Positions 21,885 through 33,600 of a stretch of DNA of 64,000 nucleotides are shown piece by piece. The stretch is taken from NCBI GenBank assembly GCA_016584495.1, contig WAID01000004.1, forward strand, positions 3,596,001-3,660,000. Direction: 5' to 3'. A program made the position numbers and the translations under genes. The notes beneath the pieces are model-generated. The model made no database searches. It was not told where the DNA came from and saw nothing but the letters and a program-made list of their open reading frames with translations. Every line of letters starts with the position of its first letter. Within the stretch, counting starts at the first letter, position 1. Origin of the DNA: Celoporthe dispersa. Its lineage: Eukaryota > Ascomycota > Sordariomycetes > Diaporthales > Cryphonectriaceae.

Positions 21885-22743
21885 ATGTCTTTCAAGGCTC
21901 ACTACTATGCCAACAAGGCCCGCCGCGCCGCCACCATCGCCAAGCTCCGGGAGGACTTTCCCTCGTCGCTGCCCGGCTCTGCCCTTCCCTGGTCCCAACT
22001 ACCGCGACTTCCCCAGCCCCACGTTCGACGACGACGACGACGAGGTCGTCCTGGATGAGCCCAACGCGCCCGCCCAGCAGGCCGCCGACAACCAGCATGA
22101 CAACATGAACCAGATGAACGGCGTGATCCCTCCCGCCAACGGCTGGCCCATGGGCTGCGCTCCCGTCGAGGCCTTCGCCACGGCCAACCGCATCCGCCAA
22201 GAGGGCTGGGCCAAGCTCGAGGCCATCTACTTCCCGACCGAGGAGGCCCGCCGCATCTACCGCGAGAACGTGGCCGAGTCGGCCAAGACCATCACCCTGG
22301 AGGAGATCTTTGACCGGCAGGACAAGCTGCTCGGCATCAAGCGCCCCCGCGCCGGCAGCAAGAAGGGTGGTGTCAAGAAGGGTGGTGCCAAGAAGGGTGG
22401 TGCCAAGAAGGGCACCAAGCGCCGTGCTGCTTCTGCTGCCGAGGGCGAGGGCGAGGGCGAGGGTTCTCGCAAGAAGGCCAAGACCGAGGAGGATGCCGCC
22501 GAGGAGGCTGAGGCCGAGGGCGAGACCATGACCAAGGACGAGAAGAACGAGACCAAGACTGGAAGCGAGAGCAAGACCAAGGACGAGAACAAGACCGACA
22601 CCGAGGACGAGATCAAGACCAATGTCGAGAACGAGAACGAGAAGATCGAGAACAACACCGACGAGAACGAGAATACCACCGCCGAGAACAACACCGACGG
22701 CGAGACCGAGAACAACACCACCAATCTGGCTGCGGAGGAGTAG
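21885..22743 (+). CDS. Charged low-complexity protein, unknown function
   Basis: ATG at 21885 (context GTCAAGATG), product MSFKAHYYANKARRAATIAK. The frame is continuous to the stop at 22743 only if one C is removed from the CCC at 21972-21974, giving 285 aa; this is one of the few cases of an apparent extra base. The middle part looks folded (GWPMGCAPVEAFATANRIRQ, WAKLEAIYFPTEEARRIYR, TLEEIFDRQDKLLGIKRP). It is preceded by an Asp run. After it come four KKGG-type repeats with a bipartite-like basic stretch (KRRAAS, RKKAK), and then a long acidic tail of EN, TK and NNT repeats. Basic repeats followed by an acidic tail suggest a nuclear or nucleic-acid-associated protein; that is inference. No family is recognised. 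Confidence 0.75.
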
Positions 22744-23227
22744 AGGAAGGGTAGGCGGGTCAAGGAGAAATGGGAAAACCTGTCGAGCACATTCCAGAAA
22801 AGGGCCATAACGAACAGCGACGGGTTGACGAATCACGATGGGCGGAAGGGCATGGATCGCGATGGAACCTCCCATCGACACACACTTAATAATGCATCAA
22901 CAAACAGAAACTTTGACGACGGGGAAAAGACTTTTTCCCCTCTCTGTAGCTAGCTAAGATGACGAGGCTACACTCCCAATGATATTTTTTCCATCAGGTT
23001 GATGATGGAAGAAACCTGAGAATCAAAGACATGATATTAAACCACAAAAGAGAGAGAGAGAGAGAGAGAGACTCCTCGAGAGTACAAGCACTGCTATCTT
23101 CCCTCTCCCAACACCCTCGTCTGTTTTTTCTAACTGTGGTATCACTACACCCACCCACCCCCGACAGCCCGTCCTCCCAAGGTCCTCCTTCTCCTTCACG
23201 CAGCCGCCCTCGGCCTGCAGACCCTCC
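22744..23227. other. Convergent 3' intergenic region
   Basis: Short stretch between convergent genes. It contains an (AG)n tract at about 23049-23070. Nothing else is supported. Confidence 0.5.
23049..23070. repeat. (AG)n microsatellite
   Basis: About eleven AG dinucleotides in the 3' flank of the minus-strand gene ending at 23228. Confidence 0.85.
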
Positions 23228-24316
23228 TCACATCCATGGGCATCCCGTAGTCCCCGCGCCGTCACCACCAGACACCAGCCTGACCACACAGACGACGTCC
23301 AGCGTCACCTTGTCCACCGCAGCCCCCTCCGCCACCCGCCTCAGCAGTCCCACCAGCGCCCCGGCGAACCTCTCCTCCCCGGCGTCCGCCCAGGCCCACC
23401 GCAAGGCCGGGCCCCAGATCCCTCGGCCAGCCCCCGCACCTCGCACCGCGGGCCGAAGAGCTGCGGCAGGTTCACCACGGCCACGTCGCCCGCCCTGTGC
23501 GGCAGGCCAAAGTGCCCGAGGAAGCGCTGCGGGTCGCGCGTCAGGTATGCGCGCAGGCGGGCTGCGCTGCGGCGCTGGCTGGCCGGCGTGGAGAGGTCGA
23601 GGTGCATGGGGTGGGCGGTGTGGTGGACGAAGCCGCCCCGGTGGGGCGCTCGACGGTGAAGTAGAGGAGGGCTTCTGCGGCGCTGGGCTGGGTTTGGTGG
23701 AGGGGTGGGCGGCTGTGCTGGCGGGGCGGCGGTGGTGTGGAGGGTTCGCGCCAGATGTAGGGTTTTCTCCTCCTCATGGTGGTGGTGGCATCATCATCGC
23801 CGCCGTCGTCATCGTCGTCGCCGGACGTGGTGGACGACAGCACGGTATATACGCTGCCGTACGAGGTGGTCTCGGACGCGTCGTCGCTCGAGGTGCTCTC
23901 GGGCGACGACTGCTGCTCATCCTCCTCCTCCTCGGGCTCACCGTGGTCAGCCTTCAGCCTCCGCAGGGTCTCGAGGACGTTCTGGTGGACCATCTCCGCC
24001 TGTTTCTGGGGGTAGTCGTCTTCTGTAGGCACGACGACGACGGCTGCCCTATCTTGTGGCTTGCGGTGAGCCGGGCGGTAGCGGCTGAAGTCCACCCTGG
24101 GCGCTGGGGTGTCGATGATGACCCTGTACGGTTTGTCTCTGCAGCAGGGGAAGATGTTGCCTAGAGCTGCTCTCAGGCTGCAGGAGGAGGAGGAGGAGGA
24201 GGACCTTGACGAGGATGAAGATGTATTCTTCTTCTTCTTCTTCTTGTTGTTGTTGTTGTCATCGACGGCGACATGTTCTTCTTCCCACCACTTATGCTCC
24301 CTCTTTTTCCTCCCAT
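23228..24316 (-). CDS. Unknown acidic/Ser-rich protein with a structured C-terminal part
   Basis: Three consecutive frames join if one base is restored in two runs: 23643-23646 (GGGG on plus) and 23420-23422 (CCC on plus). The joined C-terminal half reads as a plausible folded domain: SAAEALLYFTVERP, then MHLDLSTPASQRRSAARLRA, LTRDPQRFLGHFGLPHRAGD, VAVVNLPQLFGPRCEVRGLA, then WGPALRWAWADAGEERFA, ending PWM. The N-terminal half has an RYRPAHRKPQDR block, an acidic EEEEDEQQSS stretch and poly-Asp. There is no in-frame ATG for that frame until residue-level position QAEMVHQ; the ATG at 24316 joins if another G is restored near 24286-24288, adding poly-Asn, poly-Lys and poly-Ser. Function unknown; start uncertain. 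Confidence 0.6.
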
Positions 24317-25236
24317 GACTGCTAGGTGAGATATCCTTCCTCTGGTGACGGGAACGGACAAGAGGACGAGGGACTTGTAGAAGCGCTATTCGCTCTTCTT
24401 CAATTATTATATTCCCAAAACAGACACCTTATATATCTCCGAGACAGGCTGCATTGTCGCGAAACAAGGCATTGATGCGTGAGGTGGACAACAAAGAACC
24501 GCCAATGCACACCTTGACGGAGCTGTGCGGCACCGCCACATGGTCATTCGCAGGACATGCAGGAGAAGAAAATATGACGGCCTCTCCTTTGACCTTTGTT
24601 GACCGCCGCGTGTGTAATGGGAGCAGCCCACGGTCCTGTCCTGGCCGGGGAGCGCGCGCCCACACGTGGTCGGTCCTGGTCTATTACTCAGCTCTTGTCT
24701 GCTGGACACGCATTTTTCTCACGTGTGCATTTATTTGTTCACAGCATTTCGCACGTGCTAATTGATTACCCCTCCCTCCTCCATCCTCCCAGGCTGAGGT
24801 AGACGCCGAGTCGGGCGGGGAATGAGACCACAATACTAGTCAAGGTACGAGGCAATCAATCCTATTGGATAATAAACAGTTATCGAGCTCAGGGTGAGAA
24901 TTGCTACTTTCCAACTAGGCCGACTGGCTGTCTGGTGGGTTGGCAACAAGATATGGTCAGATTCGACTCCCTCCTCCCGCCATGTACATACAGTCTTACG
25001 CAAGAGTTCTCTCCCCTGGACCAACCACGGCCGCAGGTCATCATGTGCAGCTTTTTCTATCGCGTGTCTCTTGATCCTGATTCGAGGTTTTACAGTCCTG
25101 GTCCGTGTCTGGAGCTCGACCGGCTGCCCTCGCGACACTTTTATGATAATACAACAGCTTATTATTATTATTATCAGCCAGTCGTCGGCATCATTGCCGT
25201 CGCAAGGCATGAGTCAGTTCCTTTGGGGAAGCCCCT
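24317..25236. other. Intergenic
   Basis: 5' region of the unknown gene and 3' flank of the SNF2 ATPase gene. An (ATT)n patch lies at about 25158-25172. No gene is supported. Confidence 0.45.
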
Positions 25237-28048
25237 TCAGCTCTTCGAGGTGACGGTCAGGCCGTGGGCGCCGGTCGTCACAATGTGGTACCCGTCCGCG
25301 TTGCCAGCACCCTTTGCCGCACGGGCATAGGCCGCGTCGCTCCTGCAAACCTGGTTAGACCCATCGTCCTCTGGTGCCGTGGGCGCGCTCTCCGCTGGGG
25401 ATGATGGTTGGACAGCTTACCTATCGCAGAGGACGTCGATATCCCTGTCGCTCAGGACGTCCTTGTCTCCCGAGAACGTAAACACCTCGCCGTCCTTGAG
25501 CAGGAGGTGGCGCAGGGTCTCCTTGTCCAGGTCCTCGTGCAGGTCCTTCTTCTGGCCGAGCGTCCTGTAGGTGCCCTTTCGGATCACGAGCTTCTCCAGG
25601 CGCCGCTTCGCGTCCGCGCTCATCAGGAGGCTGTCCTCGACGGTGTCCTTGGTCGCGAGGCGGTACACAACCACAGGTCGTGTCTGGCCGATGCGGTGAC
25701 AGCGGTCTTGCGCCTGCAGGTCCTGCTGGGGGTTCCAGTCCGAGTCGTAGAGGATCACCGTGTCCGCGCTGGCCAGGTTGATGCCCTGCCCGCCGGCCCT
25801 GGTGCCCAGGAGGAAGAACTTGCACTCGTCGCTCGAGTTGAACCACTCGATCTGCTCGTGGCGGTCCTTTTGCGAGACCGAGCCGTCGATGCGGCAGTGG
25901 TTCCAGCCTCGGAAGGCGCAGTAGTCCGTCAGGATGTCCAGCTGGGTTCTGAACTGGGAGAAGAGGAGGACCTTGTGCCCCCGCTCGAACAGGGCCGGCA
26001 GCAGCCGGTCGAGCAGCAGCATCTTTCCCGAGGAGGTGACAATGGTCTCGTCGAAGCCCTCGCCGTCTGGGAAGGGGTCGTAGAAGTTCAGCGGAGAGTT
26101 GCACACCAGCCGCAGCTGCATCATGGGGTTTCCCAGGGCCTTGGACGCGATCTGCTTCTTTGCGAGCTCCAGCGTTGCGGCGCGCTCCACCTCCTCGGCG
26201 GACCCGGGCGTGCTTGTCGTCTCTGCACTGTCACCCGCGGCGTACTTCTTTGCGATCTTGGCCTCGAAGTCTGCGTCCGAGAGCATGTCGTCGTCGTCTG
26301 ACTCGTCAAGCTTATAGGATCCCCGAGCGGCCTTTCGGCCCGAGACTCTGGCCGCTCGCGACGGTGTGCTGGTGCCACTCAGCTTGGCGCTCTTCGGCGC
26401 TGGGGCTCCTGAGGTGGGCGGAGCCTTCCGCTTGTTCGTCGTCTTCGCGGCAGCACTGCCCTTGGTAGGCCTGCCACGCTTGCGGGCCTTTCCCATCATC
26501 CGCTCAAAGGCGTTGCCAGCGGCGGCAGGAGACCTGGCTGTCGTGGCATCACCGCTCCCTTGCTTCTCGACCTGGACGTGAACACTGGCAGCACGCGAAG
26601 AGCCAGGCGTGGTCTTCCTGGAGCCCGCCGGTGTGTTCGTCGTGCCGGTCAGCCGTTCGAAAAGCTTGTTCTCCAGGTAGGAACGGGTGTCGGCGCCCGG
26701 GTCTGTGATGCTATTGTACAGGTCCGTCTGCTCCTTGGTCATGGGCGCATACAGGACGTACTCGCGCTTCTTGGGCAGGTGGTGGGCGACGTCTGCCTTG
26801 ACCCGGCGGAGAAGCAAGGGTTGGAGGACGGTGTGTATCTTCTTGACCAGGTCGTAGTTTGCCTTGTCCTGGACGAACCGCTCTGTCCCCGCCTCGTCCG
26901 CCAGGTCCGAAAAGTCGAACCAGGTCTCGAAGGCCTCCCAGTCCGTGAAGATGGCGGGCATGAGGAAGTGTAAGAGCGACCAGAGCTCTTTCAGGTTGTT
27001 CTGGAGCGGCGTGCCGGTGATGAGAAACCGTGTTGCGGACGTGAACCTGCAGACCTCTTGAAACAAGCGCGACTCGGCGTTCTTCATCCTGTGGCCCTCG
27101 TCCTGAGACCGTGTTAGCGCGGCCGCACCAGCTGGTCGGGAGGCACACGTACGATGATGATGAGCTCCCAGTTGATCCTGGAGAGCAGAGAGCTGTCCTT
27201 GATCACCATCTCGTAGCTTGTACAGACCACGGGGAACTTGTCGGTGGGCCTGCCGCCCTTGAGGTTGCGCAGCAGCCGGTCCTTGTGAAGCTTCTGGCGC
27301 TCCTCTGGGACGCCATGGTACATCAGGACAGGAATCGAGGGGGCCCACTTTGTGAACTCGGAGATCCAGTTCGAGAGGGTGCTTAATGGGGCGATGATGA
27401 GGTGAGGACCCAGGTAATCCTCGACTTCCCGGAGGTTACCGATGATACCGATCGTCTGGATGGTTTTCCCTGGGAGGCGGGGACTGAGGTCAGCTCGTCC
27501 GACGCGACTACACCCAAAGATCCAGGCAGCTCACCTAGGCCCATCTCGTCGGCCAGGATGCCGCTCATGCCCTGAGCGCAGACCTCCTTCATCCATGTCA
27601 CGCCCTCGAGCTGATAGTCGCGCATCGTCCCACCGACCAGACACTTGGGCTGCTCGGTCATCTCGAGGTCGTGGGCGCCCAGGGCCTGGCCGTCCAGCGA
27701 GGTCCCCACACGGCCGAGGACCTGGGTCTTCTTGGTGAGGATGTCGGAGAATGCCGCGCTCTGCCTCAAGAGGTCGTCGAGCTCCTTGGCCTTCTTGTCG
27801 CGGTCCTCCTTGGTCACGAGCCGCCTCTTGCGCTTGAGCGAGGCGTTCCGCTTGTTCTCAACCTCGAGGTTGCGCTTGCGGGCCTCCTTCTCCTGGGCGG
27901 CGAGACGCTGGTCGGGGATGTACTCGTCGTCCATCTCGGGCGGCGAATCGGCCGGTGGCGGTGACGAAGGCATGCTGCTGGCGGCAGGTGGAGGAGAGAA
28001 GGAGGAGGATCCGTCAGGGTCCGATAAGGACGACACACTCGCAGGCAT
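25237..28048 (-). CDS. mus-30: LSH/HELLS-IRC5-type SNF2 chromatin-remodelling ATPase
   Basis: Exons 27535-28048, 27153-27469, 25421-27102 and 25237-25342 sum to 2619 nt (872 aa) with introns of 65, 50 and 78 nt and no indel. A charged N-terminal coiled-coil region precedes the DEXH ATPase: Walker A at residues about 168-175 (DEMGLGKTIQ, split by intron 1) and motif II DEGHRMKN at 278-285 (split by intron 2). Next come ITGTPLQNNLKELWSLLHFL and a basic insertion of about 150 residues with AT-hook-like RKRGRPTKG, then the C-terminal helicase half with LLFSQFRTQLDILTDY, GGQGINLASADTVI and DRCHRIGQTRPV. The DEGHR form and overall order match LSH/DDM1/IRC5 proteins, which use ATP to move or assemble nucleosomes. 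Neurospora MUS-30 is the fungal orthologue I have in mind; the symbol is by family, not by alignment. Confidence 0.92.
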
Positions 28049-28877
28049 TTTTAATTTAATTTTTTAACTCGTCCAAAGGCAGCAGGAAATGGTCGACAGA
28101 CAGGAAGAGGAGGGAGAAAGATGACCTCAAAAGCACGTCGGGAAAGGTCCGTTTGCCACAAAACACGGCCAGAAGGGCGCCTCGTTGCAACCAAAAACCC
28201 AAAGAAAAGAAGAAGAAAAATGTGTATTATTCACGCATCGAAGAACTGAAGAGACGAATAGGCTGGGTATGATAAAAAAATCGACAGCGATAAGGCAGCC
28301 GTGATGCTCAATCCTACATGAAGATCTCGTCGTGACCAAGCCGAAGAAGAGGCAAAGACACAGTGAAAATGTGGCGATGATGGGCTCAAAGAACGAACAA
28401 ACCCAAAAATACGCATGACATAATCGAGTCATCGCGCGCTTCCCTTAGCTTTGACGACGCGAAATCAACGCGACTGCGCCTGACACGACTAATTGTACCA
28501 TCCGCTGCGACGGTACAAGGGCGTCACTGCTGAGTCAGCTGGCCGGGGGTGTGAAAGAAGGGGTCGTGGGTCCACCGGGTAGGCACGAAGTGGGGTTGGA
28601 GCTCTTGTTGGAGGGTTGACTGACTGACTGACCGGGCTTCTCTGCTGGGCAGGAAAATCTAGTGACTCGGCCCCGCCACTCACCCTCACCACCAAACCAC
28701 GCAGCCACTCCAGAACCTGAAGCTTTGAGGGAAGGGAATTGTGTCCTCCTCAAACCACCCCACCCAGACAAGCTGTCCTCCCTCCACCTCCTCCGCCCAG
28801 CGCTCCGGAGCGTCTCCCTCCTTCGACCCTTCTCGACAGGCCCAGCAGCAGCTATCTGCCGAAACAACAACAAGATC
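28049..28877. promoter_or_regulatory. Bidirectional promoter region, SNF2 ATPase / ARC1
   Basis: The 829-nt gap between two divergent start codons (28048 minus, 28878 plus). It contains TGACTGACTGAC (28618-28631) and CT-rich leader sequence before the ARC1 ATG. No gene is supported within it. Confidence 0.5.
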
Positions 28878-30083
28878 ATGGCCGCCCTCTCGTCCCAGGC
28901 CTACACCCCGACCGAGGAGGCCGAGATCCAGCAGTGGCTCACCACCTCGGAGCGCCTCAGGACCTCGGGCGCCGAGACCTCCTCCATCCTCGAGGCCCTC
29001 AATACCCACCTCGCCTCCCGCACCACCCTCCTGGGCACCAAGCCCTCCAAGGCCGACGTCGCCATCTACGACGTGCTCGCCCCGACCGTCACTAAGTGGT
29101 CGCCCGAGGAGCGCACCGGCCAGGCTGGCCACCCCAACATCGTGCGCCACCTCGACTTTGTGCAGAACAGCCCCTGTTCGGCTCTCGCCGCTGCCGGCGG
29201 CGCCAGGCTTGAGGTCGACCCCGAGGAGATCCTCTACGTGAAGCCGCCCGTCGACGCCCGCGCCGAAAAGGAGCGCCTCAAGAAGGAGAAGGCTGCGGCT
29301 GCGGCCGTGGCCTCTGGGGAGCAGCAGCAGCAGCAGCAGCAGAAGACGCTGGCCGACCGCACCAAGGAGAAGGCTGCCGAGGTCAAGGACGCCGTGGTCG
29401 CTGCGGTCGCCGGCGAGGGCCAGGGCAAGAAGAAGGAGAAGAAGGAGAAGCAGCCCAGGCAGCAGAAGCCGCCTCCCGCCCCCGCGGCGCCGCCCTCGCC
29501 GGCCCTGATCGACCTGCGCGTGGGCCACATCCTCAAGGCCATCAAGCACCCGGAGGCCGACTCGCTGTACGTGTCGACCATCGCGATGGGCGACCCCAGG
29601 GCACCACCGACACGGAAGAGTACGAGGGCCAGGTCGTGCGGACGGTGTGCTCCGGCCTGAACGGCCTGGTCCCGCTCGAGGAGATGCAAGGCCGCAAGGT
29701 CGTCGTCGTGTGCAACCTCAAGCCCGTCAAGATGCGCGGCATCAAGTCGTCCGCCATGGTGCTGGCCGCGTCCCCAGGGTCAAGGAGGGCGAGGTCGACG
29801 ACCACAAGGGCCCCGTCGAGCTCGTCAGCCCGCCCCCGGCGCCCAGGCCGGCGACCGCGTCTTCTTCGAGGGCTTCCGCGGCGAGCCGGAGAAGCAGCTC
29901 AACCCCAAGAAGAAGATCTGGGAGACCTTCCAGCCCGGCTTCACCACCAGCGACGCGCTGGAGGTCGCCTTTGACCCTGCCGTCGTCAAGGAGCTGGAGG
30001 GCAAGGCCGGCCTGGGCAAGCTGGTCACGGAGGCCGGGGGCATCTGTACGGTCCCGTCGCTGAAGGGTGCCACGGTCCGATAG
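28878..30083 (+). CDS. ARC1: Arc1-like aminoacyl-tRNA synthetase cofactor with EMAPII tRNA-binding domain
   Basis: About 402 aa in one exon after three single-base corrections. The N-terminal 120 residues are helical and GST-C-like (EEAEIQQWLTTSERLRT, SKADVAIYDVLAP), the part that in Arc1p holds MetRS and GluRS. A Lys/Glu-rich middle segment with a poly-Gln tract follows and should bind tRNA non-specifically. From about residue 215 comes the OB-fold EMAPII domain: LIDLRVGHILKAIKHPEADS, LYVSTIAMGD, VRTVCSGLNGLVPLEEMQGR, VVVVCNLKPVKMRGIKSSAM and the C-terminal GLGKLVTEAGGICTVPSL. The frame slips at C-runs 29594-29597, 29772-29775 and 29833-29837; adding one C at each gives the continuous domain. 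Cytoplasmic role: delivering tRNA to the two synthetases. Confidence 0.93.
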
Positions 30084-30611
30084 ATTATTTGTCTCGTCTC
30101 TTCCTACCCAGGAGAGCTAGAGAATCATAGTACATGTACTAGACCGATGGAAGAGCAAGAAAAAACTATCAACTCTTTTTTAACATGTCACACAAGACAA
30201 CTCTGGCCCTCAAATCTGTAGCCGTGATAAGAACTTCTTTTGGCCGTGACCTTCTCTCTTATTTTTTTCTTTCCTTTTTTTTTAAAAAAAAAAGAATATC
30301 TTGCTTGGTTGGATCTTTTGATCTTCTGCTACCGAGCGACAGACGAGCGGCACACAACAAGATCTCTAGGGTATTTTATTGTACATGACCGTAGCAGCAA
30401 TTCTACCCTCTCTGCCCACCAAACCTCTTTATTTTGGTCCTCGTAACGCCATCTGTCCTTCCACCTTTCCGCGCCCCTCCTCCTCCTTCTTTGTTTTCCC
30501 AAACTCTCTCATAATTTTGTTTAAATATAAAAAAACCTCAAACCTTCAAACGCCGCGCAATGCCAAATGCAGATAGGAATCTCCCATGGCCAGCCCCGTC
30601 ATATCTGTTAG
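30084..30611. other. Convergent 3' intergenic region
   Basis: 3' flanks of ARC1 and the mitochondrial RNA polymerase gene. AT-rich with T and A runs near 30260-30292, consistent with 3'-end processing signals. No gene is supported. Confidence 0.5.
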
Positions 30612-33600
30612 TCAGGAGAAGAAGTAGTCGCTGCCCCTCAGCTCGTTGACATCAAAATCCCCTTCTTGGGCACGGTCGGGAAGGAGAGGGGCAGCCAGAC
30701 CGTAGTGTGGACCTTTGCCTTCTTGAGGGCCGGCTTCGCGAGGATGGCCTCCTCAAAGGATGTCGCTTGGGTATACCTCTTGTAGAAACCGAGCGGGTCC
30801 CTCTCAGGCTGTGGCGTCCCCGGGTCGGCCGCCTCCTGCGCCTGGGCCTCCAGGTCCGCCTCGGGCTCGGCTTGTGGCTCCGCCTGGGCATAGATGTCGC
30901 CCTCGTCCTCAGCACCGATCGCGTCCGCGTCTGGCGCTGCGCCCTCGAGGATATCGCCCTCGTCCGCCTCGGCAGCGGGCGAGGCCGACAGGCTGCCCAG
31001 TGTAGTCCCGCTGAGGTCCTCCTGCACGACGTCGGTGCCGTTCTCGGAGGCAAGCTGCGCATAGATGCTCGCCGGGGTGACCATGGCCTCGCCCCTCCGG
31101 CGCTGGGCCTCGTCCTCCGAGCCGAGGAGGTCGAGCCTCTGCTTCTCCGCGAGGAGTTCGTCCTTCCCGGTCATCTTCCTCTTGAAGCTGTTGCGCCACT
31201 TCACGATGGCCTTGCCCGCGGGCGAGGCCTGGTCGATCTGGGCCATGTACAGGCCGCCCCTGTACCTCGCCTCGAATTCGGACAGCAGCCGCTTGATGAC
31301 GTCCTCGCTGTGGATGCGGATGAAGGCGTCGCGCAGCACGCGGTTCATGACGTCGACATCGGCGGCATGGGTCCAGAAGGAGTCGTGCACGGCGGCGAAG
31401 CTGAGGCCGAGCTCGTCGCACTCCAGGGCGGACAGCAGCATGTGGCTGGCGTCCAGGGAGTGGATGAAGTTGGGCGGGAAGGCCTGGAGCTGCTTGCGCC
31501 GGTTGACGGGGTCGAAGTGGTTCGGGTTCTGGAGGATGAGGCTCTGCATGCAGGTCTTGACAACCTTGCTGCTGTTCTTGCGGTACGGCTGGACGACCGG
31601 CATCCGCAGCGGGGTCGTCCACACGATCGTCGACCGGCACAGGCCAAGCAGGTCCTGCCTCGTGACGATGTCCTTGGCGCGGGAAGGGCCCTGCCGCAGG
31701 TCGGTGTCTTCGCCGGCGATCTGCTGCAGCTGCTCGGCCGTCAGGGCCCGGCACACCCTGCCGCCGATCTCCCCGAGCCAGTACTGGATATCGTGTGCCC
31801 CCTGAACATGGTCGACAGCGCCTTGAAGATCTTCTGCGTGATGTAGCTCGAGACCAGGCCGGGCTGGATGCCTGTGTCCTTCTCCAGGGTCGGGTAGAGG
31901 GCGTCGATCTGCTTCAGGACCTGCTTCTTGGCGCCGGTGAACGTGACGCCGTACACGTTGGTCATGACGGTCTGCTTGACGACCTTGCGCTTGATCTTGT
32001 CCTGGAAGGCCCTGGCGATGGGGTTGCCGACCTTGGCGTCCTCCACGACATCCGCCCTGACCAGGTCCGCAACCGCGCTGTAGACATCCGCGGGCTTGTC
32101 GCCGGGCGCCAGGTTGACCTGGCGGGCACCCCAGCTGTCGCCGCCCAGGGCGGCATAGTGCTGCAGGCCGTTGCAGGTGCCGTCCTGGTGGATGGGCATG
32201 GTGGAGACGAACCGGGTGGGGTCGGGGAGTCCAGCGCGGCCTTGAGCTCAAAGCAGGTCGCCAGGCACTGCCATGGGTCTTCTGCCGTGAGCCACCACCG
32301 CCGGCCCTTGAGCGGGTCGTTTGCGGAGTCGTAGACGTTGGCGAGGTTCTCCATGGCGAAGGCCTCCCTGTCCCGCAGGCTGGCCTTGTCGTAGCCGTAG
32401 ACGTTGGCCAGGTGGACCTTGAGCCACATCAGGCCGCGCTCGCCCAGCTCCTTGCCCTTGGAGAACCGGAGAAGGCCGCGCACGTGGTCCGCGCCCATGT
32501 GGTTGAGATAGGTCGGGACGGGATACGCCCGCCCTCGGAAGTCGACGTTGTGCGGGAAGAAGAACTCCTGGTCCCGGAAGGCCCTCGCGATCTCCAGCTG
32601 GAAATTCATGTAGCACCGGATGGAGTGGTGTGACATCTTGAGGTTGTGCGCCTGCTTCAGGGCCTTCTGCCACGCCCGGCGGGCCAGGGGTCAGCGGACG
32701 CCTCGGGCTCCTCGGGCACGTGCAGGTCGGGGTGCAGCGGCGGGATCTTGGCGAGGGCCTCGCCCGTGTTCCAGGCCTCCAGGAGGACGTTGAAGACGGG
32801 CCGGTTGATCCGCCAGGCGGTCTTGCCGAGGACATCGAGCCCCTTCAGGATCTGCTCGAGATCGCCCTGCGCAAGGGCGGCCTCGGCGTAGAGCCTCTGG
32901 TCCTGCTCGCCGGCCTTCATCCTCACCAGGGCCACCGGGGAGTCGATATAGCCGCCCTTGTCGAACTTGGTCCAGGGCTGTGGCTCGACGACCATGGGTA
33001 GGTGTCTTGCCAGGAAGTCGGCCTTGGGCTCCTTGCGCATCGTCTCGGCAAACACGGGGTGCGCCATAAGCACGCCGATCTTCCTGCCCCTCCTGAACTG
33101 GTGGTTGTGGGCGAAGGCGGGCTGCAGAGACGAGACCTTCTCGCTGCTCTCGGGGTGATCGCGGACCACCCTCACCTTCGCGACCTCTGCCAGGCCGGAG
33201 AGGAGCACAGCGCCGATCTTGGACCTGAGGGCGATCGGCCAGGTCCTGAGCCGTTCCTTGCGGACCTCGGGTGTGGCGAGCCTGGGTGCGGCAGGCTCCT
33301 CAGCCCCGGCGCTAACACCGTTCTCGGGGCCAGCCTCGCCGTTTCCTCCTGGCATGCGCTGCTTCTGCTGCTGCTGCTGTTGTTTCTGGCGGAGCCACTC
33401 CAGCTTGCCCTGGCGGAGCTGGGCCTTGTGGTCGTCGTCCCGCCTGCGGGCCTGGATGTCCTCCTCGGCGGTCTTGGAGAGGTGGTTGATGATGATGCTC
33501 AGGGCGACGCCCTTGTCGACGCCGGTGTAGGCGAGACAGTTGATGGCCGTGAGGATGGTGATGGCGGCGAGGCGCGAGGGCGTGGACTGCATGAGCACGG

